Shown in pieces: positions 46,440 to 59,363 of a stretch of 64,000 nucleotides of DNA. Position numbers and translations under genes: made by a program. Origin of the DNA: Rhynchospora pubera (taxonomy: Eukaryota > Streptophyta > Magnoliopsida > Poales > Cyperaceae); assembly GCA_028095005.1 (NCBI GenBank), contig CM051459.1, forward strand, positions 318,186,513-318,250,512, given 5' to 3'. How positions within the stretch are numbered: position 1 is the stretch's first letter; every line of letters begins with the position of its first letter. The notes under the pieces were generated by a model, which was given only the letters and a program-made list of their open reading frames with translations, made no database searches and was not told the origin of the DNA.

Positions 46440-46830
46440 ATTGTCATATCCATCTAACATTATTGTTAGATCCATTCAATATTATTGTTTTCACATTTTT
46501 AAATTTCTAATGATCGATTCGAATCGTTCAATATGTTCTCCCTATTGAAAATTTACAAGAAACTAATTTTTACATTTTTTCGAAATTCTTTGGTATTTTT
46601 GAAAATTCATGATAACATTATGGATCGTCCAATAACAACGATTTTCTAAAATACCAAAAAAATAGTAAAAATCTCAAAAAATATAAAAATTAGTTTCTTA
46701 TAAGTTTTCAATATGAAGAACATATTGAACGGTTCGGATCGATAATTTGAAATTTAAAAATATGAAAACGATCATATTTGATGGACCTCATCCATCCAAT
46801 ATATTGTACGATCATATTGGACACTATTTT
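46440..46830. repeat. Near-palindromic MITE-like repeat (copy 2)
   Basis: Counterpart of 10320-10685, with an extra stretch near 46540 (CAATATGTTCTCCCTATTG). The arms still pair around 46640. Confidence 0.5.
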
Positions 46831-47415
46831 TCTTGGTAGAAAGCAAAAGTTGAGCACCCCATCAGTGTTACAAAATACAATGAGTTAGGCGTTGAATTGG
46901 ACAGCAAATTGGATTGATATATATCTGGTCGTCTTTAATGTAATAATAATACAATGCAGATGTGGCCATTTGCAAATTTTGAAAGGCTTAATTATGATGA
47001 TAGAAGTGGATTTTACATATGCTTTTATTGTTTTCATGTAGACAACATACTATAGTATCATACTATATACTAATTAATTTCTAATCACTTTCTTATTTAC
47101 ATATAAATAAGTAATAACATATGCGTATATCAAAATTTATTTTTTTTTGAAAGTGTATAAGAAAAGTAAAAACTAGAATCATCGTGAAAAATTACGTAAT
47201 TTAATAATTGTTGCGAATATATATATCTATATAGGTATTATTAATGATATTGATGCAACAATACATATCGACATGTAATTTTCTTTTAACTATAGATTAA
47301 TAGATAGAATTTTTCAGGAAATTGTATTAACAGATGGTTAGATACGGGATACCTACTCTTCAATTGGCTCGTCATCATCTCTCTCTGTCGCACACACACT
47401 CTCTCCGCTCGGATC

Positions 47416-47424
47416 TATATAAAA
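47416..47424 (+). promoter_or_regulatory. TATA box of acyl-activating enzyme gene, copy 2
   Basis: TATATAAAA, 150 bp before the start codon. The leader is slightly shorter than in copy 1 through small deletions. Confidence 0.7.
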
Positions 47425-47565
47425 CCGTCCATCTCTCCCTCTGTCCTTCGACATATACACAAACACAACACATCAGCTAGTTGTGTGCGTTTAAATCTCT
47501 CCCCTCCCTTCTCTCTGCCTCTGTAAAAGACTGTAACCAGACACATCTCAATTCTAGAATACCCA

Positions 47566-49456
47566 ATGGATGCCTACTCTCTACCCAAGAATGATGCTAA
47601 CTTTGCCGAACTCACTCCACTCACATTCATCCACCGTGCCGCTTTGGCTTACGGTAATCATGCATCCGTTGTGTATGAGAACATAAAATTCACCTGGAAG
47701 CAGACATACGAGCGCTGCCTCCGCCTTGCTGCCTGGCTGCAGTCTTTCGGCATAAGAAAGAACGATGTGGTGAGCACATATGTTGCCTCTAAACAATATA
47801 TTATCTAACTCATTATTGTTACATAATTTACACATGCATGCTCCTTCAGTATATAAAACAACATGCTAAGTATACATCAAGCAGTTGCTGACAGTTTCAT
47901 GTCCTTTTCTTATGAAGGTCTCCATCCTAGCACCAAATGTCCCAGCACTCTACGAGTCGCACTTTGGAGTGCCAATGGCCGGTGCTGTGTTAAACACCAT
48001 CAACACCCGCCTTGATGCTGCTGCCATTGCCGGCATTCTCCACCACTCTGGTGCAAAGATCCTTTTTGTTGATCACCAGCTGCTTTCCTTGGCTACTGAT
48101 GCTCTGTCCACCCTCACTTCTCGCCCCGAGGTTGTCCTAATTGATGATATCTCTTCTACCAAACGCTGTGCTTCTTTTGGTCTACAATATGAGCAAGTGC
48201 TTGCCTCTGCCAACCCTGTTGCTTATCCACCGGTACCAGTCACCAATGAGTGGGATGCAATTGCACTCAATTACACCTCAGGCACCACCTCGGAGCCCAA
48301 AGGTGTGGTGTACAGTCACCGCGGTGCCTATTTGAGTACTATGACTCTGCTACTTCAATGGGGGGTGGGGCTACAACCGGTGTATCTCTGGTCCCTACCG
48401 ATGTTTCACTGTAATGGATGGACCTTTACTTGGGGTATGGCAGCACGAGGAGGTACTAATGTTTGTCTACGATCACCATCAGCACGGAACATGTATCAGG
48501 CCATTTCTCGCCATGGCGTGACACACATGTGCGGTGCTCCGGTCCTCTTCAACGCCCTTCTAGACCCAACTGAATGTCGCCAGTTGACTCGCCCAGTCCA
48601 TATGCTGACCGGGGGTGCTCCACCACCTGCTGCTCTACTTGAAAGTATTGAAAGTGTAGGTTTCCGGATTACACACGCATACGGCATCACTGAGGCCACT
48701 GGGCCAGCACTTGTTTGTGAGTGGCAGCAAGCTTGGAACCGCCTTCCAGCTGCTGAGAAAGCTCGATTGAAGGCCAGACAAGGTGTTGGTGCGCTCACAT
48801 TAGCTGATATTGACGTGAAGGATAAAGAAACAATGATAAGTGTACCCCGTGATGGTGTAACTCAAGGCGAGATATGCCTTCGGGGGAGCAGCATAATGAA
48901 AGGTTATTTCAAGAACAAAAAGGACACTGATGCAGCCTTCAAGAATGGCTGGTTTCTGACCGGAGATGTTGGTGTGATGCACCCAGATGGATATATTGAG
49001 ATAAAAGATCGATCAAAAGACGTAATTATTTCAGGCGGAGAGAACATAAGCAGTGTGGAGGTAGAGGCAGCATTGTACCGCCATCCAATGGTACTCGAAG
49101 CAGCAGTGGTTGCGATGCCGCATCCACACTGGGGTGAGACGCCGTGTGCATTTATTGTGCTAAAGGAGTACGCATCCAACGAAGCCGGAATAGAAGAGGG
49201 TGACATCATTTCATACTGTAGAGATAAGCTCTCTCATTACATGGTTCCAAGGAAGGTGGTATTCTTAGAAGAGTTGCCCAAGACCTCAACAGGGAAAATA
49301 CAGAAGTTCATTTTGAGGGATGTTGCAAAACGGATGCAAAAGAATAATCCAAAAGGAGATGCTAATTATTCCCGTAGAGTGGAGCGCGAGATTAACGATA
49401 TTAACCGGCAGCCTGAGGCACGTGTTGAGCATGTGATGGCTCTATCAAGGCTGTAA
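47566..49456 (+). CDS. Peroxisomal acyl-activating enzyme (AMP-binding acyl-CoA ligase), copy 2
   Basis: Exons 47566-47769 and 47918-49456 give 580 residues, the same length as copy 1. All adenylation motifs and the SRL peroxisomal signal are unchanged. Differences seen by eye are few: Cys5 to Ser, Arg to His in GILHHSG, Lys to Gln in CEWQQAWN, Tyr to Asn in DINRQ, and Ile to Met in HVMALSRL. None touches a recognised catalytic motif. Intron 1 lacks the exon-derived filler of copy 1. The open frame survived although nearly 20 kb of mobile DNA entered the duplicated segment upstream, the nearest large insertion (the Helitron) ending about 2.4 kb from the start codon. Function is probably the same peroxisomal acyl- or aryl-CoA ligation, with dosage or expression differences possible. 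Confidence 0.93.
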
Positions 49457-50036
49457 GAGGTGAAAAGCTATACTTGACAAACAAAAGATTACACCACTGT
49501 GTAGTACAAATTAAATGTACGATCGTTTCGTTTCTTTTATTTTTCCTTAATCTGTTTTATGTAGGGGTTGATGGGTAACAGGGGCTTCCCCTGCACAAGG
49601 GTGCTTTTAAAAGTAACAATTAAAATATATTTTCTCTTTTTCGGGTACTTTAATTTGAATATATGAATATAAAATATAAAGGATTACAGTGTTGTTGTTG
49701 TTTTTGTACTATAATTTGAATATAGGGATATGAAATATAAAAGATTACAATGTTGGTGTTGTCTTTGTACTAATTCTGGACTAAAGAAATGGATGACAAA
49801 AGGAATTAGTCGGCTCAAACTCCAAGTAGGGGTACACGTTCGTAATCCTTTATGGATCTAGATTTCGTAGTAATAAATTTCTGAAAATAAATGATGTGGG
49901 CAGAATTGGTGCATTTAATTACTTCAGCCCATATTAGCCCATTCATTTGGATTATCTATTAAATTTCGCTCCATCTTGGCTCTGCATCTAATTACAATTT
50001 TCTGTTGTGTTACATAAACAGAATAGAGTTTACATA

Positions 50037-50990
50037 CGGGGTGATAAGGATCATCCCCGATATTTGTCATCTTCATCATCCTCACGCGTTTTCTATTTTA
50101 GGAAATAATTATTCACGCGTTTTCTATTTTAGAAAATAATTATTCACGTGTTTTCTAAATACGGAAATCCAATACTCATTCTTTTTTCGCTCTCCTCTCC
50201 CGCGCGTGTACGCTCACCCCCCCCCCCTCTCACCCTCATGCGTACGCTCCCCAACCCCCACCCTCCCGCGTACGCTCCCCCTCCCCGGCCCTCCCCTCCC
50301 CACCCTCTGGTAGTATTGTACTCTCATACACACAATATATATTGATTCTAACTATTGAGGTTAACATATTTAAATGTTGAAGTTAATACCGTAACTGTTG
50401 AAGTTAATATATATACCAACTTCAACAATTTAAATATGCTCATTTCAAATATTACCTTCAACATTTAAATATGCCAAGTTCAACAATTATATATATTAAC
50501 TTCAACGGTAACGATATTAACCTCAACAGTTATATATATTAACATTTAATATATAGAAATAGACCAATTGTTTGAAGTTGAAATTGGCATATTTAAATGT
50601 TGAAGTTAATATATATAACTGTTGAAGTTAATATATATGACAACTTCAACAATTTAAATATGCCCACTTCAAATATTACCTTCAATATTTAAATATGCCA
50701 AGTTCAACAATTACGATATTAGGTTCAACATTTATGAATATTAATTTCAACAGGTTATGAAGTGTGTGAGAGGGGCGGGGGGGAGGGTGAGGGCGAGGGG
50801 GAGGGGGGATCGTACGCGGGAGGGGTGGGGCGGGGGGAGTACTAGCGTACGCATAGAAACGCGTTTTTTGGATTTCCGAAAATAGAAGAGAGAATTTCAA
50901 ACACGTTTTCTAAAAATAGAAAAAAATGAACGCGTTTTCTAAAGAATGGTGGGGATGATAAAAATGCTAGAATGATACTAATCAATTCCG
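50037..50990. mobile_element. Foldback Mutator-like element with 9-bp target duplication
   Basis: Flanked by exact GTTTACATA (50028-50036, 50991-50999). The long arms are inverted. The left arm has ATCATCCCC, then ACGCGTTTTCTATTTT repeats and C-rich GCGTACGCTCCCC. The right arm has the complements GGGAGGGGTGG, CGTACGC, ACGCGTTTTCT and GGGGATGAT. The centre is an AT-rich palindrome with repeated TTGAAGTTAATAT. It is non-coding. The C- and G-rich arms produce short spurious proline-rich frames. Confidence 0.8.
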
Positions 50991-50999
50991 GTTTACATA

Positions 51000-51990
51000 T
51001 CAACATTTAAAAAGAAGGAAAAGTCAATAGCATAATTATACAATAGTAGATGTGCATGACTATTGATCTCTTCTCTGGAATATATGAGCAAGTGAAGTGA
51101 AGTTACTGAGATCTAAAGGCCACAAGGCAATCCTCTGGAGAGTCAGCACCCATTAGGACTTTTTGTAGTTTAACACAATCAGTAAAAAAGGTACAATTAG
51201 TAATTCCTATCTCAAGTGCAGCTTGCATTGTAAACAAAAAAAAAATCACGCAAAGTGCCATTACAACTGTAGTGTAATTAATAACAAACAGCTATAATAT
51301 CTAATAGTATTGCTGCATAATATAATTATCGAACGGCTTAAATTCGTTTTTTCTTTTTAGATAAAATGGGATCAAGCTCTCCAACTTAATTCAAAATTTA
51401 ATGTCACAAAGGACCTCCAGTCATATTTCGAACCGAACATGTAGCATTTGTAATACATTGTAAATTAGACCTTTATTTTTCTAAAATATTGACAAAAAAA
51501 AAAATCTTGCTGAATGATTTGTTTTTTTTTAAGTTGGTGGATCATAATTTATTATAATATTATGTCATTTAGTCTAGTCTATTGAAACAATTAGCTATTT
51601 AATCTATTGAAAAAACTAATAATAATGCTTGTAATGTTGTAAAATATGCTTTACGAAGTACAGGCCATGACATCAGCCACTGGCCCACTTGGGCTATCAC
51701 TTATCAATAATGCATTTGTATGATCTGTCATTTTAACCTCCGTGAGATTACTATCTATATTTTGCACACTTAATTTCTGAATTGACCATTTGCACCATAA
51801 ACATAAAAAAGCTATAAGCCCAGTTCAATCGCACAGAAAGTGTAACCATTCCAGCCACGTAAATGAACAGAACATAAAATACAGAGTAAAAAAGTCACTT
51901 TAAAACATACTTGCATAAACAATGAAAAGCCAGGTATCACATTTTACTATGGTAAAGAAAACTGTAACTTAATTTTTACATCTTTAAACT
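51000..51990. other. Intergenic DNA and HSP70 3' flank
   Basis: AT-rich. No gene was seen. The part nearest 51990 should contain the 3' untranslated region of the minus-strand HSP70 gene. Confidence 0.5.
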
Positions 51991-51997
51991 ATAGATC

Positions 51998-54664
51998 TTA
52001 ACGGCTCTCCTTGTAGATCATTTCTATAATTGGTTCACAAATGCCGATCAATTCATTTAGCTTGGCCTCTGAGTTGACAGGGTCTGGAAGAGGATTATTC
52101 TCAACCCAATTGATTGCTTGCATAGTTGCATCATCTATGACTGTTTTATTTGCGGTTGTTAATTTTGGCGCAACTTTGCTGCTCCTGATAGTATTCCTCA
52201 TATTGTACGCATATTTCTCTAGCGCATTGCGAGCATTGACCTTTCTCTTATACTCCAAATCCTCAGCCCTGAATGTCTCAGCATCCTTCATCATCTTCTC
52301 TATTTGTTCCTTGCTTAGTTGACCTTCGGTTGTTACGGTGATCTTACTTTGTTGGCCAGTTCCTACGTCTTGTGCTGTGACATTTAGAATTCCATTTGCA
52401 TCGATCTCAAAGCAAACATTGATTTTTGGTTCCAATCTCGGAGCAGGAGGAATTTCTGAGAGTTTAAACTTGCCTAGAAGGATGTTGTCTTCTGTTCTAG
52501 GTCTCTCGCCCTCAAAAACTTGCACAAGAACACTAGGTTGGTTGTCGCAAGTTGTAGAAAAGATCTTCTCTTTTCTCGTGGGTATTGCTGTATTTCTTTC
52601 TATTAAGGTAGTCATCTGTCCGTTTTGGGTTTCTATACCTAGAGAAAGAGGGGTAACGTCCACAATAACAAGGTCTAGCACCTCGTCATTGCCATGACCG
52701 CTTAATTTTGCTGCTTGTACTGCTGCCCCATATGCCACAGCCTCATCAGGGTTGATGCCTTTGCAAAGCTCCTTTCCTTCAAAAAGATCTTGTAGGAGTT
52801 GCTGAATCATCGGGATTCTCGTAGAACCCCCGACAAGCACCACTATGTCAATAGCAGCCTTGTCCATGTGGGCGTCCTCCAGGCACTTGGTTACAAGTAC
52901 CATGCACCTTTTGAAGAGATCCACATTGAGGTCCTCAAACCGAGCCCGGCTAATGTTAGAACTGAAGTCGATGTCATCGTAGAGGCCAGACACCTCCACA
53001 GTTGTTGTGGTGGCAGAGGAGAGAAATCTCTTTGCCCGCTCACATTGAGATCGCAACTTCCTAATGGCCTTTGGGTTGTCACTGATGTCCTTGTTGTGCT
53101 TCTTCTTAATTTCCTGAAGGAAGTAGTTCAACAAACGGTTGTCAAAGTCCTCGCCACCAAGGTGAGTATCTCCCGCGGTTGCCTTGACCTTGAACACACC
53201 ATGCTTGATGTTGAGCACCGAGACATCACAGGTGCCCCCACCAAGGTCAAAAACAAGAACATTTTTCTCTTCAAGTATGTAGGTCTTTTTCTCAAATCCA
53301 TAAGCCACTGCAGCAGCAGTGGGTTCATCCATGATGCGCATGACATTTAGACCTGCAATCTTACCAGCATCTCTAGTGGCCCGTCTTTGGGAGTCATTGA
53401 AATAGGCAGGGACAGTAATCACCGCATTCTGGATACTGCATTCGAGGAAGTTCTCGGCAATCTCCTTCATCTTTTCTAGGATCATTGCAGATAATTGCTC
53501 GGGCCAGAACTGTTTCTCCTCCCCTTTGTACTTGACTACAATTTTTGGTTTATCGCCAGCTCCTTGAATGACATTAAAAGGCCATAACTTTCTATCACTC
53601 TGGACAACTGGGTCAGAGAAGCGCCTACCAATCAACCGTTTCATGTCTGTCTCAAAAAATAATATATATTAGTGTCAGCAAGTGTGGGATTGTTGCATCT
53701 TGTAAATAACAATTGGGGTATTCAAGTAGAGAAAAACAAATTTCCCTCCAGCTTTTTTCAAGACAAAAAATCCTTCCAGTCACTATTCAAATTCGTGACA
53801 CATGAGCACTGCATGCATATTCCTTCCAAGGAAGTAATTAACATATTTGATTTCCTCAAAATAATAAAATAATGCTGTTTTCAGTTGTTTCCTATTGTCA
53901 TGACTCATGAATTATTCTAGCTAGATGAAGTAATAATTAACATATTAACAATTTGCAAACATTAATTTTGGAATGTCTGGCGCCATTGTAGATAACTAAA
54001 CACAGAGGCATATATAATAAAAAAAGTTTCAAGGGCGAAATATCTAATTGAAGGATTGGGTATCTTTGCTTCTATGATTTGTGATAGTCAGCGACTTTAC
54101 ATATCAGTGCTCTTAGTTGGAACGAATGGTTTGATTGATTGATTGATTTCAAAATTGAAACTTAGAGTTTGTTTGGTTGGATAGAGATAATTATGTGAAG
54201 CAGCTGATGAACCATGAGTTTGGTTGACCAACTCAGCTGATACATATGTTTTGAATAATCAGTTATACCACACTGAACAACATTGAATATATTTACTGGT
54301 GTAAGGCTTATTATATAACCAACATGTAATTATGACCCACATAATTATTGATAACAATCAACAAAATGTATGAAAGCTAGCTGTTTCAGTTATAACAAGT
54401 TCATATACAAGAGCTGATAAGACCAGAAAATGAGAGGCTGCAGAACTGACCGAAGATGGTGTTGATGGGGTTCGTATCGACCTGGTTCTTGGCAGCTTCA
54501 CCTATCAGCCGATCAGCAGGCGTGAATGCAACACATGATGGGGTTATTCGGTTGCCTTGGTCATTCGCAATGATTTCCACCCGGTTTTCATAACAGACAG
54601 CAACGCATGAGTACGTTGTCCCAAGATCAATGCCGATTGCCAGTGCCTCCTTACTTGTTGCCAT
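51998..54664 (-). CDS. HSP70-type chaperone without EEVD tail (gene A)
   Basis: Two exons on the minus strand, 54664-54451 and 53646-51998, are joined inside the conserved NTIF-D-MKRLIGRRF region where plant cytosolic HSP70 genes carry their intron. The product is 620 residues. The nucleotide-binding domain has GIDLGTTYS near 11, VFDLGGGTCDVSVL near 205 (usually GGGTFDVS; here Cys replaces Phe) and VGGSTRIP near 340. The linker is DLVIVDVTPLSLG, followed by the beta-sandwich and a shortened helical lid ending EMIYKESR. The cytosolic C-terminal EEVD is missing, as are a signal peptide and KDEL, so a cytosolic form that cannot dock TPR co-chaperones through EEVD is inferred. It is expected to bind and refold clients using ATP. 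Neighbour gene B is a diverged relative in tandem. No stop or frameshift was seen. Confidence 0.9.
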
Positions 54665-56094
54665 TGGTCAGATGCTCCAAGCTAATTGTCTCTGTCAAAC
54701 TCAAAAACAAGAGGAGGAGATAAAGCTAAATGACTAGAGGCAAGATCCTAGGTTTGGCACTCGGTAAAAGAAATGACAATAACTCTGAGTTTAATTCTCA
54801 GTTGGTTTTCCCGATTCCTGCTTGCTTCTTAACTTATTACATTTCATTTTCTCAAGCTAAATGAAATAAAATAAAATAGCAAGGAAAGATGCTATTTCCT
54901 AATTTTGGCACTCGGTAAAGGCTTAATATAATATAAATTCAATGACGTCAATAATTCTTATCTTTGCCTGTCTATTGGTTTGCCCGCACGTCCTAACTTG
55001 TTCCATTTACTTTACTTATCTTATTATTTAATTTATTTTTTTAGGGTCAATTATTATTTAATTTATTAATTCATTCAATTATAATTCGGTACTGTTTCAA
55101 CTATCAACCATTTGGACTAGTTCCTCTTATAGTTATATATCATACGTAGTGCTCTCAGAGGTATTCCCAATGCAGTATGTACTCTACAAGTCTAGTCAAT
55201 GCTTCATCAAATTCCACCACTTTCACAAGAAATTGCATCTGAATAACGCTAACATCCCGTTCTTTATCTCTCAAAGTCGGCAGTAATAACAAGACGCACC
55301 TTAAATAGGTTGAGATATAGCTCTCAAACTTCTATTCATCGCAAATACTTTTCGCACTTTCTAATTAACTCTGAGAATTAGCCTCAAATTACTAATATAA
55401 CTTAGCTTCATATTGTTTCTATTTTCAATACTAATTTAGAATAAAGAACAAATTGTTATATCCTATCATATGCTAGTTTTATTTCCAAGAAGTAATAATA
55501 ATTTAAATTGTTTTTTTAGGGTCAATAATAATTTAAATTGTTAATGACAATATATATATTTCCTATAAAATAAGGTGATAAAATTTTTGCAACTTAGAAA
55601 AGTATGTGTTGTGAATATGTGATATAAATATTTATATACTTTATAGAAGAAAATTCTACTAACTTTGTACAAATTATAAGGTAACAAATATTAGAAGATA
55701 TTATTGACATTTTATATTTAAAATGAGGTTTAATGATAAAGGAACTATTAAGAAGTCTATTTCACCTAATAATAGCTTGAATAAAATTTGTCGAAATTAC
55801 AATTTTTAGATCTAGCTACTTGTTATTAATTAGGAATATTTTAGTTGGTAATTTTCTGAGATGTATATAACTTAATTAATTCTGTTGAACAGAACAACCT
55901 CTTCTTGTATTTCGGAAATTAGAAGACACTGGTATTTCATCAAAACTCAAAAGAAACTATAGCTAGCATTAAACAATCCATATAAAAAATGAAAAATGAA
56001 GAAATAAATGTTGTAAAATATTGTATATAATACCAAAACATGAAAAAAAAATCCTGTAAATTATTTTGACAGCGCGATATGCCTATGTCTTCAA
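54665..56094. other. Intergenic DNA between the two HSP70 genes
   Basis: AT-rich, containing the promoter of gene A and the 3' flank of gene B. I found no convincing heat-shock element array or TATA box and no other gene. A short phrase TTTTTTAGGGTCAA occurs twice (55038 and 55511). Confidence 0.45.
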
Positions 56095-58306
56095 TTAAAT
56101 TTGCAGATAATCAATTGCAGCACAAATTCTCTTTAGTTCCTCCATTCTTGATTCCGACTCTGACACATCGGGAAATTGGTTGTCGTCAACCCAAATCAAA
56201 GTCTCCTGTATGGCTTCTTCAATCATCATTTTCGTCGTGAAGGATAGAGTATTGGTGATGTTTTTATTTCTCATGGCATTCCTCATATTATAAGCATATT
56301 TCTCCAGTGAGTTCTTTGATTCGTACTTTTGACGGCACTCCTCATCCTGGGCCCTGTACCTTTCTGCATCCCTGATTATCTTTCCGATCACCTCGCTGCT
56401 CAGCCTTGCCTCTTCATTTGTCACTGTGATATTATTCCTCAGACCACTGGTTCTGTCCTGAGCCGAAACATTGAGTATACCGTTGGCATCAATGTCAAAA
56501 CATACATCAAATTTGGGTACGCCTCTCAGAGCAGGAGCAATCCCGGAGAGGTTGAATTCACCAAGGAGGTAATTATCCTTGGTCTGGGCTCTTTCACCCT
56601 CAAATACTTTAAAGCAGACATCAGTCTGATTGTCGCTGGTAGTTGTAAACACCTTCTCCTGCTTTGTGGGTATTGTAGTGTTCCGTGGAACCACGACCGA
56701 CATGACGTCTCCTACAATCTCTATGCCAAGTGAGAGTGGAGTCACGTCCAATACCACCAACTCTTGGACCTCCTTACTTCCTTGACCACTCAAAATAGCA
56801 GCTTGGACAGTGGCACCATAAGCCACAGCCTCATCAGGGTTGATGCCTTTGCTAATTTGCCTACCGTCAAAAAAGCCACTCAAAAGTTGTTGCACTTTTG
56901 GAATCCTTGTGGACCCGCCGACAAGTACGACAAAATCAACACTAGCCTTGTCTGTATTGGCATCCTTGAGACATCTCTCTACGAGCTCAATGCATTTCAT
57001 GAAGAGATCCATGTTGAGCTCTTCAAATCGAGCTTGGCTGATGTTAGAAGTAAAATCAATGCCCTTGTATAGACTCTCGATCTCAACAGTTGTATGAGTC
57101 GAGAAAGAGAGGATTCTCTTTGCTCGCTCACAGGAGGACCGTAGCCTCCTAAGTGCCTTCGGACTCTTACTAATGTCCTCGCCGTACTTCCTCTTGAACT
57201 CGTCAATAAAATGATTCACCAAGCGGTCATCGAAATCTTCACCGCCAAGGTGGGTGTCTCCAGCAGTAGCCTTCACCTCAAAGACGCCATTCTTGACAGC
57301 AAGCAAGGAGACGTCAAAGGTGCCTCCACCAAGGTCGAAGACGAACAACTTCTTTTCAGTAGTAGAGTCACTGCTGATTTTGCCAAAGCCATACGCAACT
57401 GCAGCAGCAGTGGGTTCATCCATTATGCGTGTTACATTCAGTCCAGCTATTTCACTGGCATCTTTGGTCGCACGCCTCTGTGCATCATTGAAGTATGCTG
57501 GGACTGTGACCACGGCTTTTTTAACAGGGCAGTCTAGGTAAGCCTCGGCTATCTCCTTCATTTTGGAAAGGATCATGGACGATATCTCCTCTGGATACAT
57601 TTTTTTCTCCTCTCCTTTGTGTTGAACCACAATTTGAGGCTTGTCACCAGGACCCTTCACAACGGCAAATGGCCATAACTTGAAGTCGTTTTGAACAGAG
57701 GGATCTGAGAATCTCCTTCCAATCAGTCGTTTCACAGCTGCAAATCATGGTTAGATATCTAAATAATCAATATAATTGATAATGAATATAGTGGAGGCTG
57801 CTTATTAGATTATGTGCAAATCATGGAGAATTAAGCCTTAATTACATATGCGTTGTAGTAACATTGCATGTACATTATAACTAGGTTCTGATTTTATAAC
57901 ATTCAAAATAAATTTCAATTCAATCAACTCGTGTGCCCATTCATAACAAATTTTCACGGATTGATCAGAACATAATTGACAGAAATCTCTACTGACAAAA
58001 TTATGAAGAGTTTTTTTTTTCATTTTAGAAGTTTTACGAGTTAGAACAAGAAAAAAAATGAAAAATACAACTAACAAAGAAGAGCTCACTGAATATGGTG
58101 TTGGTGGGATTCATGTCAATTTGGTTCTTGGCTGCATCACCAACGTGTCTCTCAGTGTCGGTGAAGGCGACGCAGGATGGCGTCGTGCGGTTGCCCTGGT
58201 CATTTGCAATGATCTCTACCCGATCATGCTGCCACACACCGACACATGAGTAAGTCGTGCCAAGGTCAATCCCAATTGGTGGATGCTCTTTGGATTTGTG
58301 TGCCAT
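56095..58306 (-). CDS. HSP70-type chaperone without EEVD tail (gene B)
   Basis: Exons 58306-58090 and 57737-56095 join as NTIF-T-VKRLIGRRF. The usual Asp-Ala/Met before KRLIG is Thr-Val here, and the second exon has no ATG at that point. The product is 619 residues. Motifs are GIDLGTTYSCVGVW near 12, FVFDLGGGTFDVSLL, VLVGGSTRIPKVQQ, linker ELVVLDVTPLSLG, the substrate-binding sandwich, and a lid ending AAIDYLQI. It lacks EEVD, a signal peptide and an ER retention signal, so it is probably a cytosolic or nuclear ATPase chaperone with altered co-chaperone binding. The frame is intact. Divergence from gene A is extensive in the lid, so the tandem pair is old. A minus-strand TTATATACAA near 58416-58426 is a possible TATA box about 110 bp upstream. 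Confidence 0.9.
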
Positions 58307-59363
58307 AATGCTTTTGTGATGTGTTGAAAAGTAAAGAGAAGAAGAGATAAAGAGACACAGAGAAGAAGCGATTTCTATTGTGTGTTTTTCATTGCATTAC
58401 TCAAAGCGAGAAGTCTTTGTATATAACAGTAATACATTGGAGTAAAGACAAAAAGGAATAAAAGGTTACAACGAGTTTGTTATTGAGCAAAGAGATAAAA
58501 GCATCTTTCTTAATCAAAGACATTTTCCTTCAGCTAATCAGTCTTCATTGATTGTATCTCCATTTGAGGACAGACTGGATGAGTCCAGTGCATTGCTAAT
58601 ATATGTTCTTAATTGATGCTACAATTAATCAAATAGGACGAGAAGAATGCAGCTAACCAGAGTCGATTCTTTCTTTCCCTCTACTATAGGCAGGTATTGG
58701 AATGGAAGCAAATTTTACTCAAGAAATCTGATTTAACATTAAATGCTTTACTGTTTAACCTGCATGCTTTTTTAATTAGGCTGGAAACATTGAAAAGTCG
58801 TAAATGCAGATCAATCCTTTGATTAGTTGAATACAGCTGGAAGATGAAACGAAAGGAATTGTTGACTTTGTGCAGATACAGTCAAGGTCAACACCGAAGG
58901 AGAGACATGGAATTATTGGTTGGTTTGAATTAATTTGATAAAACTTTAAAAAATGCATTCGGCTTGACAAATAAAATTAAAGACCTAATCAACAACAGCG
59001 ATGTCTACTTCCCTTCCATGCATATCATTTTCTAGATAACTACTCTGCCCTTAATTTGCCCCCTAGGTTGGCCATAGGCCCATAAATTACCAGAGCAAAC
59101 AATGGAATTCTGTAGTGTGATATGATAAATAATTTATGATCATAATACAAAGCATGAGAGACGGTCGACCGTCCCTATCTAGACTAAATGAAGATAGCAT
59201 TTCCAATAAATTTCGCTATTTCCAAGTCTTCCTCCAAGTCTTCCCTCTCTCTGTTAGATGCAGTTGCACATACATTGTACATCTCAATATATTAGTAACT
59301 GGGCATTATCTTCAAAAAAAAATTATTGTTAGTGGACATAGATATGTCCATCTCTTATTTTGA
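58307..59363. other. HSP70 gene B promoter side and intergenic DNA
   Basis: The first about 120 bp are the likely leader and promoter of gene B. Beyond that is AT-rich sequence with no gene or repeat I can support. Confidence 0.45.

Larger units (their letters stand above)
45147..49966. repeat. Segmental duplication copy 2, part 3
   Basis: Matches 9136-13803 of copy 1, from TATGTATTGATATCAATCAC to the shared end ATTATCTATTAAATTT. Differences are scattered substitutions, small indels, the hAT MITE at 46115-46362, absence of the about 150-bp block at 9870-10020, and a roughly 70-bp tandem duplication after the gene (49640-49760). Confidence 0.92.

Noticed and set aside
50148..50345. Proline-rich small open frame (and its counterpart at 50682-50900)
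   Set aside because: Arises from C-rich or G-rich arms of the foldback element.
52799..53350. 183-codon open frame opposite HSP70 gene A, and similar frames opposite gene B
   Set aside because: Antisense shadows of highly conserved HSP70 coding sequence, not separate genes.
58407..58426. Possible heat-shock element (GAAGTCTTTG region) upstream of HSP70 gene B
   Set aside because: Only one imperfect GAA/TTC pair. The minimum of three alternating units is not visible, so no element was annotated.
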